Assembly (NCBI GenBank): GCA_027405735.1
Contig: JAPEHQ010000005.1
Location: forward strand, 744,001-808,000
From: Mucor racemosus
Lineage: Eukaryota > Mucoromycota > Mucoromycetes > Mucorales > Mucoraceae
Direction: 5' to 3'
DNA length: 64,000 bases
The notes below the pieces were generated by a model. It worked only from the letters and a program-made list of their open reading frames with translations, searched no databases and was not told where the DNA came from. This document shows positions 22,287-35,449 of the stretch, piece after piece. Position 1 is the first letter of the stretch. Every line of letters starts with the position of its first letter. Position numbers and translations under genes: made by a program.

Positions 22287-25200
22287 TAGGATTTCACACC
22301 CAACGTATCGTATTATGGTCAACCGAGTTTGACTGTTATAACGGGCCGTTTTTTATGCAGACTCGGATGGGGGTATTCGAGTTTTTTTTTTCGTGTCACC
22401 TAAACTCGAAAGTGGGATTCGAGTTTTGGCTTTCAAAAAATATGTGAAATTGTGAAATAATCAAATATACGTACATTAACGTATAATTTGACGAAGGGTG
22501 ATTTAAAAATGCTCTGATTTATTGAAATTTGAAAGATAAACGTATGAAATCATGCAAAAAATAAAAAAAAATACTGTTTAATTATGAGCTTATAAAGAGA
22601 GTTTATGTACTAATTGAATGAGTGTATTGAATTTGAATGGTAATGTAATTAGAATAAACATATGAATATCGTATGAATATACTGTAATTGAACCATGCTT
22701 TTATACTTTAATTGTAGCGTGATGATAGAAGCATGGAATGTAGCATTGTCTGATTTGCGCTATTAAACATCATGGTTTGACAAAGGTTCTAAATAGGTAA
22801 TTTGGTAATTTCTGATTCTGATAGATCATGCTTGCTTGTCTTTTATTTCATGTATACTTTATACATATACTCGTTATTTTGAACGAAAACGTGCTTCTGT
22901 AACAACATTATTACCGCGCAAGTCATTACCATTTATAAATTGTATGCCATGAGTGAGAGTGATTTTTTGACGTAATGTTTACATACAATAAAGTAAAAGT
23001 TTTCTAATTTTTTGTATATATAAGCTACTCTATCTTTGAGGTTGAGTTCCTTAATTTTTTGTTCATCTAAACATTTTTATTATAAATAAAAGAAATGAGT
23101 GAACAGCCTCATGATAGCCATGATCCTTTTTCAATTCCAAGCCTTATCCAACGTGTTTCTTCCTATTCATCTATGGGAACTTCTTCAACTACTGCATCTT
23201 TAACTGACAGATTTAGAGGTAGTTTACCTTTTGAAGGGCTAGAAGAAATTAGGCGGCATAATAGGACAAGCAGAATATCGATAAGGTCAGAAGTAACAGG
23301 AAAGGAGCATGATATACCATGGTGTGGAAGTGACAGGAGGGAGGCAGCAAATTATGACAACAAAGTGCACCGGGCTTGGAAATGGTGGAATATATATGGT
23401 TATGAAATGAGAGTTGATGATTTTATACATTGTACTGTAAAGAGAAGAAAAGGAGAATGCTTCGAAAAATTTTCTAGTTCAAAAGGATCAAGTACAAGCT
23501 TTCGAAAACATCTTGAAAACAAACATTTTAATCTTACTGAATCCAGACGTGAGTATTATTTTATCAATCAATCATAAATTCGCATTCATTAACATGTTAC
23601 ATTGCACGTTAGATAATATAATTCTTAAATTATTGACGTTTTCGAAAGAACAAATTACTGATTGGGAAGATAAAACAGACAGAGAAAAAGAGATTTATAA
23701 CTATGATTTTGTTCAAAGCTGTCTCACGCAAGAAAATAAGCCTCATCTGGACAGATATCAAAAAGAACAAGACGAAATTGATACAATCGATGAGGAGCCC
23801 CATACAAGAGAAGCTTTTCTTAAACTATTTACTGATTTCATTATAGCTAATAGATTGACAATAAATTTTTCTGAAAAAAACATTACTTTGGAAAAGCTTA
23901 TTCAATTCAGCAGCAGAAATAGTGGAAATGATGGCTCAAAATCGTACGATCCAATACTGATACCTCCCAAGAAAAATAAATTGAAGGATTTGCTTATTCA
24001 AAAATACTTGGATCAAAAGGAAATAATTAAAACCACTCTGCAAGAGCAAGAATTCTTAAATTTTACAACTGATTTGTGGAAGAGTGATACTAGTGAGTAA
24101 AAAGTACTACATATACTTTCTTCATTACTGACTTTATTTAATGATGCAACGTAGACAAGTATTTCATGGGAATAACAGCACATTACATCGACAAAAATTG
24201 GAAGCCGCAACAAATAACAATTGCTATTAAATACATGAAAAATGCTTCTCATTCGGGTATGCACCAATTTATACAATTCATAAATGTTGATTTGTTTTGA
24301 TACTGACATTCATAAAAAGGAAAAGATCTTGGAAAATTATTCCTTGCAGTGTTGGATGACTATGGCATCAAAAACAAATTATTCTGCATAACAACCGATA
24401 ATGCATCAAATAATGGATCAATGGGAGAATATATTGAAAAGGTAGCAGAAGATGATGAGTCTTTCAATTTCAAAAAGAAGGAAAACATGATTTCCTGTTT
24501 TGCGCACGTAATCAACATTGTATGTCACGATTTAATTGAAAAAGGGCTAAAAGCAAAAGCACCAAATGATAGCGCAAACATGGAAGCTGTTATGGAAGAT
24601 GTAAGTATTTGATTAATTACATGAAATTATTTATTGAATTAATTGGATCTAAAACCATCCAGATAAACAAAAGTGGTGCCGAGGGTAATAATCCCATTGA
24701 TAGGCTTCGTAAAGGTTGCGCTAAAATCAAACTTTCTAACCAATTGACATGTGTCTTTGAATCAAATAAGAAGATATTAAAACTGCCTGATTTAGCAATA
24801 ATAGTCGACTGTTCTACGAGATGGCACTCTACAAAACATATGATAGATCGGTTCTTGGTGGTAAGAGAAGCATATAGACTGACAGTGAATTCAGACGACG
24901 ATATACGTGAAAACTGTAGTTTAAATGATGAGCAAATCCAGTATATTACTATTGTTAACGAAGTATTGACAAAATTCGAAAAAATAACAGTTTGGCTCTC
25001 AAGTCAGCAGTAAGTAGCAATATTACAGCTTTTATAAAAATAGTATACCATACAGTACTAATTAACTTCTCCAGGTATACAACTATTAATAAAACAATCG
25101 TTTTATTTAACCGTTTATTTGACCAATTGGACGCATTTCAAGAAAAAAACCCACATTTGGCAGACGCTATTCAGTGTTGCAAGGATAAGCTATCGAAGTA

Positions 25201-26438
25201 CTATTCTAAGACTGATTTAACAAGTGTTTATGCAAATTCCACCTTGGTTGACCCGAGTCTGAAGTTTTCATACTGGTACTACTTTTATCTTTCTTGTAGC
25301 TGATGATGCTTATTATTTTTATTATTTTAGGAAAGATCAAAAATGGGAGAAAAATATAATTGATGAACAAATAGCTGTTTGCAAGGAATCATTTTCCTCA
25401 TTTTTAGAAAAGTATTATGCTAGAGAACTAGATGGTAGTAGTAGTAGCAAAACAGTGATGTACAGAATGATCTATGAAAATGAAGCAGGTAATTCATATC
25501 TGTTCTGTATTTTGATTTACATTACTGATATATAACATTTTTTGCATCAGGCCCATCGACATCAACAATTATGGACATTGATAGTATTGACTCTTCCGAT
25601 TCTTCTTATAATACTTCTGATAATGAAGATATAGTTGGCTCAACTCGACCATCTAGATCACAAGAAGATGAAAGATATAAAAAGGTTCAGTTGTACGAAG
25701 GAAATGTTGACATAATCAAACATTATGTTGAAACAAATGCTGATTTGAAAAGGTACCTTGACATTGACCACAGAAAAGAGTACAAGTCGAAGTTGAAATT
25801 GCGCAGATATAAATTGCAAAATGGTAAAGCTGTCATTTATGTAATTTTGATAACATTTACTAATGGAGCATTTATATAAAACACAATAGATGATGATGAC
25901 GATGACACTAACGATGAAGACGAAGTTGCCATAACCAACATGGAACTTGGAAAAAAATATGCGACCTTGCCCCTAAAATTTTGGAAGCAGCATGAAAATC
26001 TTTTTCCAACACTATCATTATTTGCTAAAAAATATTTATCTATTCCTGCTACAAGCGTCCCTGCCGAAAGGCTATTCTCACAAGCGAAATATGTCATAAA
26101 TAATACAAGAGCCAAGCTGCATCCAGATACTGGAGAAAAAATTGTGTTGCTAACTTGTTGGCAAAGTGAATTATTTACCAAGGTGTAATGTAAAATCATG
26201 TGCCTTAATTAGTTTTTTTAGTTGTTAAATTCATGAAATAAATATCGATGCATGATTTCATATATGTATATTAATTTGTCAAAGCTGATATTATAACGGT
26301 CTGCTCAAGACGACCCGATACTTTCTTCCACCCCGTTATTTATCTGAGTTACAAAAAAAAACGGACCGTTTTCCAACTCGAATCGAATAGCCGTTTCCGT
26401 TAAAACTCGATTCAAACTCGAATCGAAGCCCATTCCTA
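22287..26438 (+). mobile_element. hAT DNA transposon, structurally complete (4152 bp)
   Basis: Flanked by the 8-bp duplication GTCTCGAT. Left end starts TAGGATTTCACACCC; right end, read inward, starts TAGGAATGGGCTTCG, so the terminal inverted repeat is short and imperfect. Subterminal zones hold repeated CGAGTTT/AAACTCG motifs (22390-22430, 26370-26425) and an AACGGNCCGTTTTTT motif near both ends, as expected for transposase binding sites. It carries one transposase gene with all reading frames open. A segment at 22690-22850 is an inverted, diverged copy of the sequence at 22050-22190 outside the element. Confidence 0.88.
23095..26188 (+). CDS. hAT-family transposase, 9 exons, intact
   Basis: Exons 23095-23548, 23649-24092, 24155-24256, 24320-24600, 24663-25009, 25075-25275, 25331-25488, 25551-25823, 25890-26188; 852 aa with no internal stop or frameshift. 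An N-terminal BED-type zinc finger lies at about 97-142 (WKWWNIY, then Cys/Cys/His/His ending FRKHLENKH). The RNase H core follows: FTTDLWKSDT and YFMGITAHYID (first Asp region), FCITTDNASNNGSM (second Asp) and SCFAHVINIVCHD. A variable insertion region has CSTRWHSTKHM. The C-terminal block ends with WKQHENLFPTLSLFAKKYLS, PATSVPAERLFSQA and the final Glu/dimerisation segment. It cuts and pastes its element in the nucleus. Intactness plus target duplication suggest recent or ongoing activity. Confidence 0.9.
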
Positions 26439-26446
26439 GTCTCGAT
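26439..26446. repeat. Target-site duplication, right copy
   Basis: GTCTCGAT directly after the hAT right end, matching 22279-22286. Confidence 0.85.
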
Positions 26447-26579
26447 AAATCATAAAGTTTATATGCATCATATTCCACAATGTTTATAACTCCAATAATC
26501 ATGTCCAGATAAGCCTTTAAGAACTTACAATAAAAAATGCCTTCCGTGCTCATGATTAGTATCACATAATCAAACTAAA

Positions 26580-27890
26580 TACTTATTAGTCGGTATCCTA
26601 AACACCTTCTTTTTGTCTTCTACAACCAACTTGCTTAATGCTAAACACTATCTATCATACATATATCTTAGAGTTTAAACACTACTAAATAATTATATAG
26701 TAGATGTGAATTGGTTGAATTATATTTTCCATTCCTGAATTTATTTTATATCTCACAAAAATTCAAAAAACGCGTAAAGTTCACAGTTTTTTTCCATAAA
26801 AACTGGATCCGACTTCTCAATCCTGCTCAGCTTTTTTTTTACTAAACAAAACTAAGAAAGGACTATACTCTGACATACCTGAGATGTTCAATTTGAATAA
26901 AACGACGCGTATCCGGAAATATCCTATTTCTAGCAGATGGTATAAATTTTTTACTGCTAATGTTTCAGATTTTTACAGATATTTCACTGCTACAAGTTAA
27001 AAACTTTGAGCCATCATATCTCTACAAAAAAATAAGTTATACGAACACTTTAAAATAATAAAACTTACTTGTTTTAAAGCGCTCTATAACATATTTTAGT
27101 TTGAAAAAGATCTGAGCACTTTTTTTTTTTTTTTGGCATTTCTATAGTAGGTTTCAAAATATTGGTTTAATTGAGCAACATTTTTTTTGCATTCATGTCA
27201 TCAAGCTTGTTGAGCTCTCTCAGACCCAATTTAGTTTTTTTAAAAATATTAATTTTTCGTGGAGATATCCTCAAAAATGTGTATAAAGAGATACTTTCAT
27301 TTCTAATCTCAATTTTTCCCTTGTATACCCACATCCCAAATTCTGAATTTCAAAAAAAATTTGGACAAAAATCACGTTTTCTCTACGAAAAATGAAGCTA
27401 AAAGGTTAAATAATAGCTCGATCAATAGATAATTTTGTTTTGCATTAGTTACATTAATTAATTCGAAATATGCTTATAAAAAGTGATGTATATCTTCAAA
27501 AAACCTCTAAAATTTCAACCGCATTTTACGCAAAATTTAATGTGAAGTGCTTACCTAAATTCTGTTTGGATCTATGCAGAATTTAAAACTGTACAAAAAT
27601 TATTTAATATGCTAGCTCAACTTAATTTACAGTTTTATGAGCTATTAAATGAATTTGTTTTTTTGAATATTTTTCGATCGATTTTACAACAAATCGATTT
27701 TGGAACTCAGTTAACATAGGGTTGAAGCTGTAATGTGAACTACTATTTTGATTATCTCGATGAAAAATCAATATTTTTCGCTAAAATAAAAAATACGGAG
27801 TAGAGTTTAACTGGAGCTATCTTGTTAATCCAAAAAAAAACAATATTTTATTAGCAAGATTTGAATTTTACAATCGAATTAGATCAGTTT
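26580..27890 (+). repeat. Interspersed repeat family A, copy 2
   Basis: Same order of blocks as copy 1: the TTTTTCGTGGAGATATCCT block near 27255, AAAATGTGTATAAAGAGATAC after it, the CTTCAAAAAACCTC block near 27495 and the AATACGGAGTAG block near 27793. No coding capacity is seen. Copies lie in the same orientation throughout the window. Confidence 0.7.
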
Positions 27891-28862
27891 TGATCAATAT
27901 TAGGTCAATGCATTTATTTTTTTAGGAGGGTTGTATGAAACAAAAGTAGATTTTAGACTGACAATAATACAGTGATTGTACCAAGTAAAGTACAGCTGGA
28001 TAGGAACAGGAATAACTTCGTCAATCATAGAACTTAATTCTGATAAAACTAGTTGCATTTTTATAAAGTGAATATAATTGTTTTTATATAAAACTGGAGA
28101 TTATTCTGTTCCTGAAAAAACCTTTCGAAAAACTGTAAATTGGAACAAACTTTTAAAATGTACCACACCCACATATGTCTACTGTATATACCGTATATAT
28201 TCCAAGCTTTGAACTTTTTTTTTAGCATTACAATCAAAGTTTGAGCAAGCATAGAATTCGCCTCACTGGGGAAAGCAATTGATTCTCTCTATACGTTTTT
28301 GATAAGCAAACGCCACCTCTTTATTTTGCGTGTATTCACTTTCATGTTATTATAATGATAAATTTTTAACAATGATCTGATTTCTATATGCATACTAAAC
28401 TATTGAGCAGTATATCATAGTATTGAAAACTTTAGCTTTGTGGCAATGTTTGCTCTAGATCTAATTTAACGACATATCATAGATTAGAATATACAATAAA
28501 ACTGAAGTTGTAGCAAGCTCTAGCTTATCAGGAATAACTTTTTAACTATTTTTAGTTTGCGGCATTGAGACCAATTCTTCAAATAACTCTACAAAAATAA
28601 AATATTAGCACTTTTAAGTTATTTTTTTTGCTCAGTATGTCAGTATATACTGTCATGTTTGAAGAGATATGGTAGCAATACAAGTATAGATGTTGCCAGA
28701 AATTTCATCATGCGTGGTAGGGTCAATATAAAGCGTCGGAGACCATTAGGAATCAAAGCCTCATTTTTTCCATCAATTTTTTTTTTTTGAATAATCGACC
28801 TGTCATAGTTTCTCTCTCCACTTAAAGCAACTCTTTTCTATTTATCCCATAACATTAAAAAA
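27891..28862. other. Intergenic, no gene seen
   Basis: Non-coding, AT-rich. The last 100 bp, pyrimidine-rich with a T run near 28780, probably hold the promoter of the ankyrin gene. Confidence 0.4.
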
Positions 28863-29498
28863 ATGGCCGACCATCAAGAACTTTTAGACGATCTCGTATA
28901 CTTTGCTCGTGCAGGTGAGCTTGAGGACTTGAAGGAAGTCAAGACTTCACCCGAATATTTTGTTGAAAAGGACGAATCTGGCAAGACAGCTCTTCATATG
29001 GCCAGTGCTAATAACCATGTTGGTAAGTTAGTTAAAGGGTACTCAAAAGTAGTAGGGCAAAAATTGATTCCTTGTTAGACATTGTTAAATATATCGTTGA
29101 GCAACTTTCTAAATTGGACGATAAGAAGCGCATTGAATTAATTAATACCAAAAATGATCAAGGCAACACACCTCTTCATTGGGCTGCTTTGAATGGTAAT
29201 TTAGAAGTTGTAGAGATTTTAGTTAAAGCAGGAAGTGATTGTAAGGTAAAGGAAAAAAAAATGGCATTGTTGTTGGTTTGAACCATTCATATACTAATAT
29301 ATATATTAATAGATTAAAAATGAAATGAAGATTTCACCAATCTATGAAGCACAACAAAGAAATCATGAAAAGATTGCAGAATTCTTTTTGAATACCATGA
29401 TTGAAGAGGAACCCGAAGAGCCTTTAGCAGAAGATGAACAATTCGTTGAAACTGGTGTTCCCAAGAAAGTTCAAAATGATGAAGAACAAGACAAATAA
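28863..29498 (+). CDS. YAR1: Ankyrin-repeat protein, Yar1-like
   Basis: Three exons: 28863-29022, 29079-29245, 29313-29498; 170 aa; introns 56 and 67 nt. An N-terminal helix ELLDDLVYFARAGELEDL opens the protein. Two clear ankyrin repeats follow: SGKTALHMASANNHVDIVKYI (joined across intron 1) and QGNTPLHWAALNGNLEVVEIL; a degenerate third is IKNEMKISPIYEAQQ. The C-terminal 40 residues are strongly acidic. Small size, two to three ankyrin repeats and the acidic tail match Yar1, the dedicated chaperone of ribosomal protein Rps3 in yeast, which works in cytosol and nucleus. Other small ankyrin proteins share the repeats, so the name is probable rather than certain. Confidence 0.75.
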
Positions 29499-29658
29499 AA
29501 TTATTGTATACAAGTTGCCTTAAAAATATAAATGTTGTTTTTTCTCTACTATTTTGGGAATGTTATTTGGTTTTTGAGTGTATAAATTAGATGGCCATCA
29601 GATTTTGCCCCTTTTTTTTCTTCCTTCTTTGTTATTATATTTTTTTTTTTCCATTCAA

Positions 29659-31206
29659 ATGGGTTTCTGTCAACGTTGTGGTGATATTACAACTGGAAAA
29701 TGTAGTAAATGTGGTGGAAGATCAGTTCGTAATGTATTAAAAATAAATTTGATTTGAAACATTCGTCTAAAATGTCAAATATAGAATCCACCATTAGTAG
29801 TCTAGTCTCGGAAGGTGGAGTGTCGGTAGTTGATAGATGGCAATCACAGTAAAAATTGTAAATACTCGATGGTGAAATCAAAATCTAATCAAATAAACTT
29901 AGGTACGCAGGTACAATACTATCACATGAAGAAATTGTACCTAAATCACCAACTGCCAAAAGAATTCCTGTTACCCAATCTGCATTTTACGATCCAATAA
30001 GTAAATTGTGTACCTGTTGTAGTAAAATGTTGGATTACAAACATGTCATTTTGGAAGAAAATCTCTCTTATTGTAAAGAATGCCATTTAAAACTATTCAG
30101 CAAAGGCTCATGGTATGTATAAACATTTAATCTTAAATTGCACCAGCATCTAATACATCTACCTGCATAGTCCAACATGTCATAAACCTGTTTCTAACAA
30201 TCAAAGCTATATTGAATATTCTAAAAAGTCCTGGCACACAGATTGCTTTGTATGTTTTAAATGTAGAAAGCAACTTGACTCTAATCCATTGGTCGATATG
30301 CAAAATCGTCCTTGCTGTGAACCATGTTTCATGTCTCAAGCTGGTAGTGGTAGAAGAGGTCGTAACAGTTGTACTTCTATTGATAAATCTATTAGAACAA
30401 GGCTTGAAGATTTAACATTAATACCCCCTCCTCTTTCAAGAACACCATCGCCAGCAAAAAATGAAGACGAAGAAGAACCTAAAGAAATACCAAACATGAC
30501 AAACAAACACCATCGACTTACATCAATGTTTATACCACCACCAACATGTTCTCAATCAACACCTTTAATTCATACATCACCATCTATATCCACTCCAAAA
30601 AAAACATCATTATCACAAAGACCTTGTCATCATTGCCATGAACCATTGGGAGACGCTTCTCGCAAGAAAATCAAAATTGCGATTGGAGGTCCACAACAAT
30701 ACGCATGGTTTCACAAATCTTGTTTCCTTTGCAGTAGATGTCACTTACCTTTCAAAGACGGTGAATGTGCTACTGATGGCCATTCATTTTATCATTCTCA
30801 TTGCGACAGATATTGTTACAGTTGTGATAAGCCTATTAAACAAGACTCTTTTAAATTCAATAACAAAGCATACCATTTCGATTGCTTTAAATGCCATGCT
30901 AATGGTTGTAAAATCAACTTGGGGGATCCTGTATTTGAAATTAACGATAAACCATTTTGTCATGCTTGTCATGCATTTACTTTAATGCCCAAAAGAAAAC
31001 TACAAAAGCTGGGTGGATCAAAGACATGTCCTAAATGTCAGTGTAGTATTTCTATTATGGATGACACACCTGGTCCTTTGGCTACTCGATGGCATAAAAA
31101 ATGTCTTTCTTGTATAAAATGTCATAAACAATTAGATTCTGCTGCTAAAATGAGACAAGATGAAGATGGATTTTCTTTCGTTTTCTGTACAAGTTGTATT
31201 AAATAA
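29659..31206 (+). CDS. Four-LIM-domain protein with N-terminal zinc ribbon
   Basis: Four exons: 29659-29728, 29785-29848, 29903-30112, 30171-31206; 459 aa; introns 56, 54 and 58 nt. It opens MGFCQRCGDITTGKCSKCGG, two CxxC pairs like a zinc ribbon. After DRWQSQYAGTILS comes a further CTCC...YCKEC pair (about 79-105). Four LIM domains follow with CxxC, HxxC, CxxC and CxxC/H ligands: about 115-165, 268-328, 330-382 and 401-458. The linker between LIM1 and LIM2 is Ser/Pro/Thr-rich with PxxP-like runs. LIM domains are protein-binding modules; such fungal proteins usually sit at polarity sites or on actin. No catalytic domain is present, so the role is scaffold-like. It lies 174 bp upstream of the KH gene on the same strand. 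Confidence 0.85.
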
Positions 31207-31380
31207 AAAATTTATATTTGGACCCTTGCTTATATTCTATACGTTTATTGACACCCACCCACTTAATCTTGTATTACACTGCTCAATTCCACACAAAATT
31301 TCAATATCCTTTTTATTTTATTTTTTCCTTTTTTTCCCTTTCCTTCTTTCTTTCTTTCTCATTTTCAACAAGTTATATAC

Positions 31381-32575
31381 ATGTCTGACCACCAAGAAGA
31401 TAATATTAATAATGCTGTTGCATCTGAACAACAGCAACAACAGCAACAAAACGAAGAAGACCAACTTACCCTTCGTGCTCTAGTTTCTACTAGAGAAGCT
31501 GGTGTTATTATTGGAAAAGGAGGTAAAAATGTTGCTGAATTAAGAGATGCAACTGGCGTCAAAGCAGGTGTTTCCAAAGTGGTTCAAGGTGTTCATGATC
31601 GTGTATTAACAGTCAGTGGTACTTTGGAAGGTGTTGCCATGGTAACAATGTAATATTATATCATACGTTATGTTGGATACTGATTGTATTATTATGTAGG
31701 CTTATTCTTTGATTGCCCGCACCATGATCGATAATCCAGTTGCTACTACTACTATTGATGGTATTACTACTTCTACTAATAGTAATAATATCACTGCATC
31801 TCCTACACCAGCAGATGTCAATAATAGTGCTTCCACTACTAATCCCGTAACTACTTTACGTTTATTAATATCACATAATTTAATGGGTACAGTCATTGGA
31901 AGACAAGGAGCCAAGATTAAACATATCCAAGATAATTCAGGTGTTCGTATGACAGCAAGTAAAACATTATTACCCCAAAGTACAGAACGCGTTGTTGAAG
32001 TACGTGGTACAGTTGAGGCAATTTTACAAGCTATTTCAGAGATTGGCGCATGTCTTATTGAGGATAAAGACAGAGCTTACGGTACAATTTTGTATAACCC
32101 GACCAAAGTTACCACAGTAAATGATAGACGTAGTTCATTTACTCGTACTGGCAATGGCTCTGATTTCAATCAAACAGATTTTTCATCATCATCATTATCA
32201 CAATCGTCTCGTCGTACATCATTTCAACAACAACAGCAACATTCACAACAGTCTACCCCACCAAATGCTGATGTTCGTACACAGCATATTTCTATTCCAA
32301 GTGATATGGTAGGTTGTATTATTGGTAAAGGTGGATCAAAGATTTCAGAAATTCGTCGATTATCTGGATCTCATATATCTATTGCTAAAATACCTCATGA
32401 TGAATCTGGCGAAAGAATGTTCACCATTCAAGGTACATTAGAATCAAATGAAAGAGCTCTTTATTTACTTTATGGACAACTTGAGAATGAAAAAGAACGT
32501 CGTCTCCGAGGCGTTTTACAACAACAACAACAACAACAACATCAACAAGATGATGCTTTATTAGAAGAAGAGTAA
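31381..32575 (+). CDS. Three-KH-domain RNA-binding protein (poly(C)-binding / Rnc1-like)
   Basis: Two exons: 31381-31641 and 31700-32575; 378 aa; intron 58 nt. A polyglutamine run (residues 17-23) precedes KH1 (about 28-92, GVIIGKGGKNVAEL). KH2 (about 139-205) has GTVIGRQGAKIKHI, KH3 (about 282-345) has GCIIGKGGSKISEI; all three GxxG loops are intact. The spacer between KH2 and KH3 is Ser/Gln-rich, and the protein ends with a second Gln run and acidic residues. Layout matches PCBP/hnRNP K relatives such as fission yeast Rnc1 and budding yeast Hek2/Pbp2, which bind pyrimidine-rich mRNA and control its stability, export or localisation. Exact orthology is not settled by motifs alone. Confidence 0.88.
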
Positions 32576-33122
32576 ATACCGTAACAAAAAAAAAAAAAAA
32601 AGTATACAACAAACATATTAATGATCAATCCCTTTTTTATCACTATTTTCTACATTTGTAATATTTTCTCTCTTTCTCTTCAAAATTTTTAAAGAATTTT
32701 TTCACAACTTTTATCAACAGAAAAACTGTAATAAATACGTAATTTAAATTGCTTCACATGTGTAGTTTATATATATAATTTTTGTTTTTATGAACAAGCA
32801 TATTTCTGAGTATAATATCCTGTTGAAAACAAAAGATCACTCCCTATATTTTTGCTTTTTTATCGCGATTTCAAATATTGCATTTTTTCTGTGATTTTTC
32901 AGCTGACGAAAATCGAAGATTAAGGGATATTTTTAAAGCTTCTGAAAATGTTAGATCATAGTCAATGGCAAATATAGACGACCATATATATTTAGTTTAT
33001 AATCGTATTTTTTATTTTTAGTAGCTAAAGACTTTAGGGCAACAATTTTGTGTGCAAAATATTCATCCAAATTTTTTTTCAGTAACAGATCAAATATTTT
33101 AGACGCATTTCTTTTTTTTTTA
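32576..33122. other. Convergent 3' region, KH gene / WD40 gene
   Basis: 547 bp, AT-rich with A and T runs. No gene is seen. Confidence 0.45.
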
Positions 33123-35329
33123 TTAAATCAAAGTTTTTACAATTTCATCTTTCTTTACATTATAATCTAACCAACCCATGGTACGGCTAGAAGAAAGAGA
33201 AACAATTGTATCAGTATTTGGTTTAAACACTGATCTAAGTATACGAGTGGTTGAAGGAGTATCCATACTAAATGATACAGATTTGTGAACATCTGTAAAT
33301 CTAAGATCCCAGAAATTAAGTTTAGATGAGCTTTGGTGACCACAGCAAACGATATAACCATTATCATGCATATCTGGTTTCATAAATCTTGATAATGTTT
33401 CAGACTCATGTTGACCAAATCTCAACTTAATGCCATCAAACCCAGGAACTCTTTGATCATAGATATAAAATTGTTCAGACCGAAGAGTAGAGCTACAATA
33501 AGACAGTAAGCAATTAGCAATGATACATTATATGAAAAGAAATTAACTTACGTAATAAGCATAATATTTGGATTGGCTTTGCTCTGTATAATTTGGCTAA
33601 CACGTTGTGCTAATCTTAATTCTCGAATTGTTGTATTAGATTGCATATCGAATAAGACTAATCTTTCATCAGAACCACCAGACAACAGTACATTTTTATA
33701 TTTATCATAACAAAGTGCAAAAACGGCAGATGTATGTTTGATACTCAATCTAGAAATACCAGTGGATGTAAAGTTGTCATCGGGAGATTCCCTCTTTAAA
33801 CTCCAAAGATAGATACTTTTATCATAGCCACCAGTTACAAAACTACATTTCTCAGTATTTCTTGTATTGTAATCTCCAGTTTCCAAGGATCCAATGACGG
33901 AGATACCATTTTCATGAGGAGATTCATCTAATGTTTGAATACGACCTTCTACATTTGTTTTTGTCACATTACCAATATGAACTAATTTGACAGGTTCATC
34001 AGATTTTTGTGGTGGGCAAAATGCCAATGTGGAAGGAGTAGCCCAACAAATATCATCAATCCAAGAATCATAAATATGATCTTTACCAATGGTTTTGATT
34101 CTTCTTCTTTCAGCTGCATTCCAAAATTGTAATTCTCCATCTAATGATGTTGCAATCATGAGTTCGTTCATGCCTTTACCCATACTATCATCTGCAATGT
34201 TGTATAATAAGGAGCGAGGTTTTTTATTGAATACCACATCTCCTTGCTTTCTGCGGACAGTATAAATGTCCATGGTTTGACTACGACCGAATCCAATTTC
34301 TTTGAAATCTCGGGGAGGAATTCGTTTAGATTTTGGAAATTTAAAAGCTGAGCGAGAAGGTAATTTTGGGGTTTTTGATGATTGCTGTTGCTGTTGCTGT
34401 TGCTGATGTTGTAATGGTGGTTGTGCTATTTGGAGCTGCTTTGGTGGATCTGGACTCACTATTACAATATCCTGATTTTCCTCCTCATTTTCGTCACTAC
34501 TACTATCACTACTGCTATTACTACTCTCAGTAGCTTTAGATTGTTTTGGCTTTACTGGGAATGGTACAGATCTTTTAGCTAATTGAAGTGGAGGTGATGG
34601 TGCTGCAGCTGTAGGAGTTGAAGCAATTACTTTCTTTGTCGTTATATTTTGGCTATTATTGCATTGTTCAGACAATAAATTAGCATTATATCCAATCAAT
34701 CGGCTTGTCTTTTTAATTGATTTACTGATTTGTTTGAATTTTCCAAGGTACCGATTTTGCTTAGATTGTTGTCTTTCAAGCTAAAAAAGTAGATATTAGC
34801 ATACGAGCCTCTGTTGATGTGAACAAATGTCAATGAATACCTTTAATAGTAAATGATGCATGGTATGATTGATGTGTGACACAGATACATAATCTTGTCT
34901 CAACATTTTCATTTCAATGTCTTCATTCTGATCATCTTCACTGCTACTACTACTGCTACTACTATCATCATTTCCACTAGTATTATTATCCTGATCACTA
35001 CTGCTTTGATGATCATTCAATTTCTGCTTTGAAATTCTTTTTTTACTACGGATTTGTGGTTTATCAACAGGTGGCGGCGAATCCAAGATGAGAGAATTAT
35101 GATGTCTTTGTAAAGAAGAATTGTTGTTGTGTTTCTGTCTCTTCTGGTGCTGTTGTTGTGATAAATGAGAATCTAATTTTAGCATTCAAAAGGTCAACAT
35201 TGGACGGGAAATGTTAACTCAAAATGCACATCAACATTCCTAGAATTATATTTTACCTAACGATTCTTCAACAGGCTCTCTTTTCAGAGTTGATGCCGAA
35301 AAGAGTGATTTTGGTAATAAGTTACTCAT
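33123..35329 (-). CDS. WD40-repeat protein of unknown function
   Basis: Four exons on the minus strand: 35329-35257, 35172-34841, 34780-33552, 33492-33123; 667 aa; introns 84, 60 and 59 nt. Residues 1-330 are low complexity: Gln/His/Asn runs, a Ser-plus-acidic stretch (about 80-105), basic segments and a further Gln run. From about 345 a beta-propeller begins, with WD-like repeats ending LQFWNA, KSIYLWSL, RLVLFDM, KLNFWDLR and GWLDYNV; GGSDERLVLFD and TGGYDKSIYLW are the clearest. No enzyme domain. I do not recognise the family. Several basic motifs make nuclear location plausible. It starts 120 bp from the 3' end of the defensin-like gene, which is on the same strand. Confidence 0.75.
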
Positions 35330-35449
35330 AATCACTATAATGAAGCTTTTTCAACAATATCTGTAGGTATATAACAACAAAAGCAAAGCATTTTGATGGA
35401 AACAAAAATTTATTTTATTTTATTTTGTTTATTATTACAGTCACTATTC

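Noticed and set aside
25837..26199. 120-aa open frame on the minus strand
   Set aside because: Antisense to the conserved C-terminal part of the hAT transposase.
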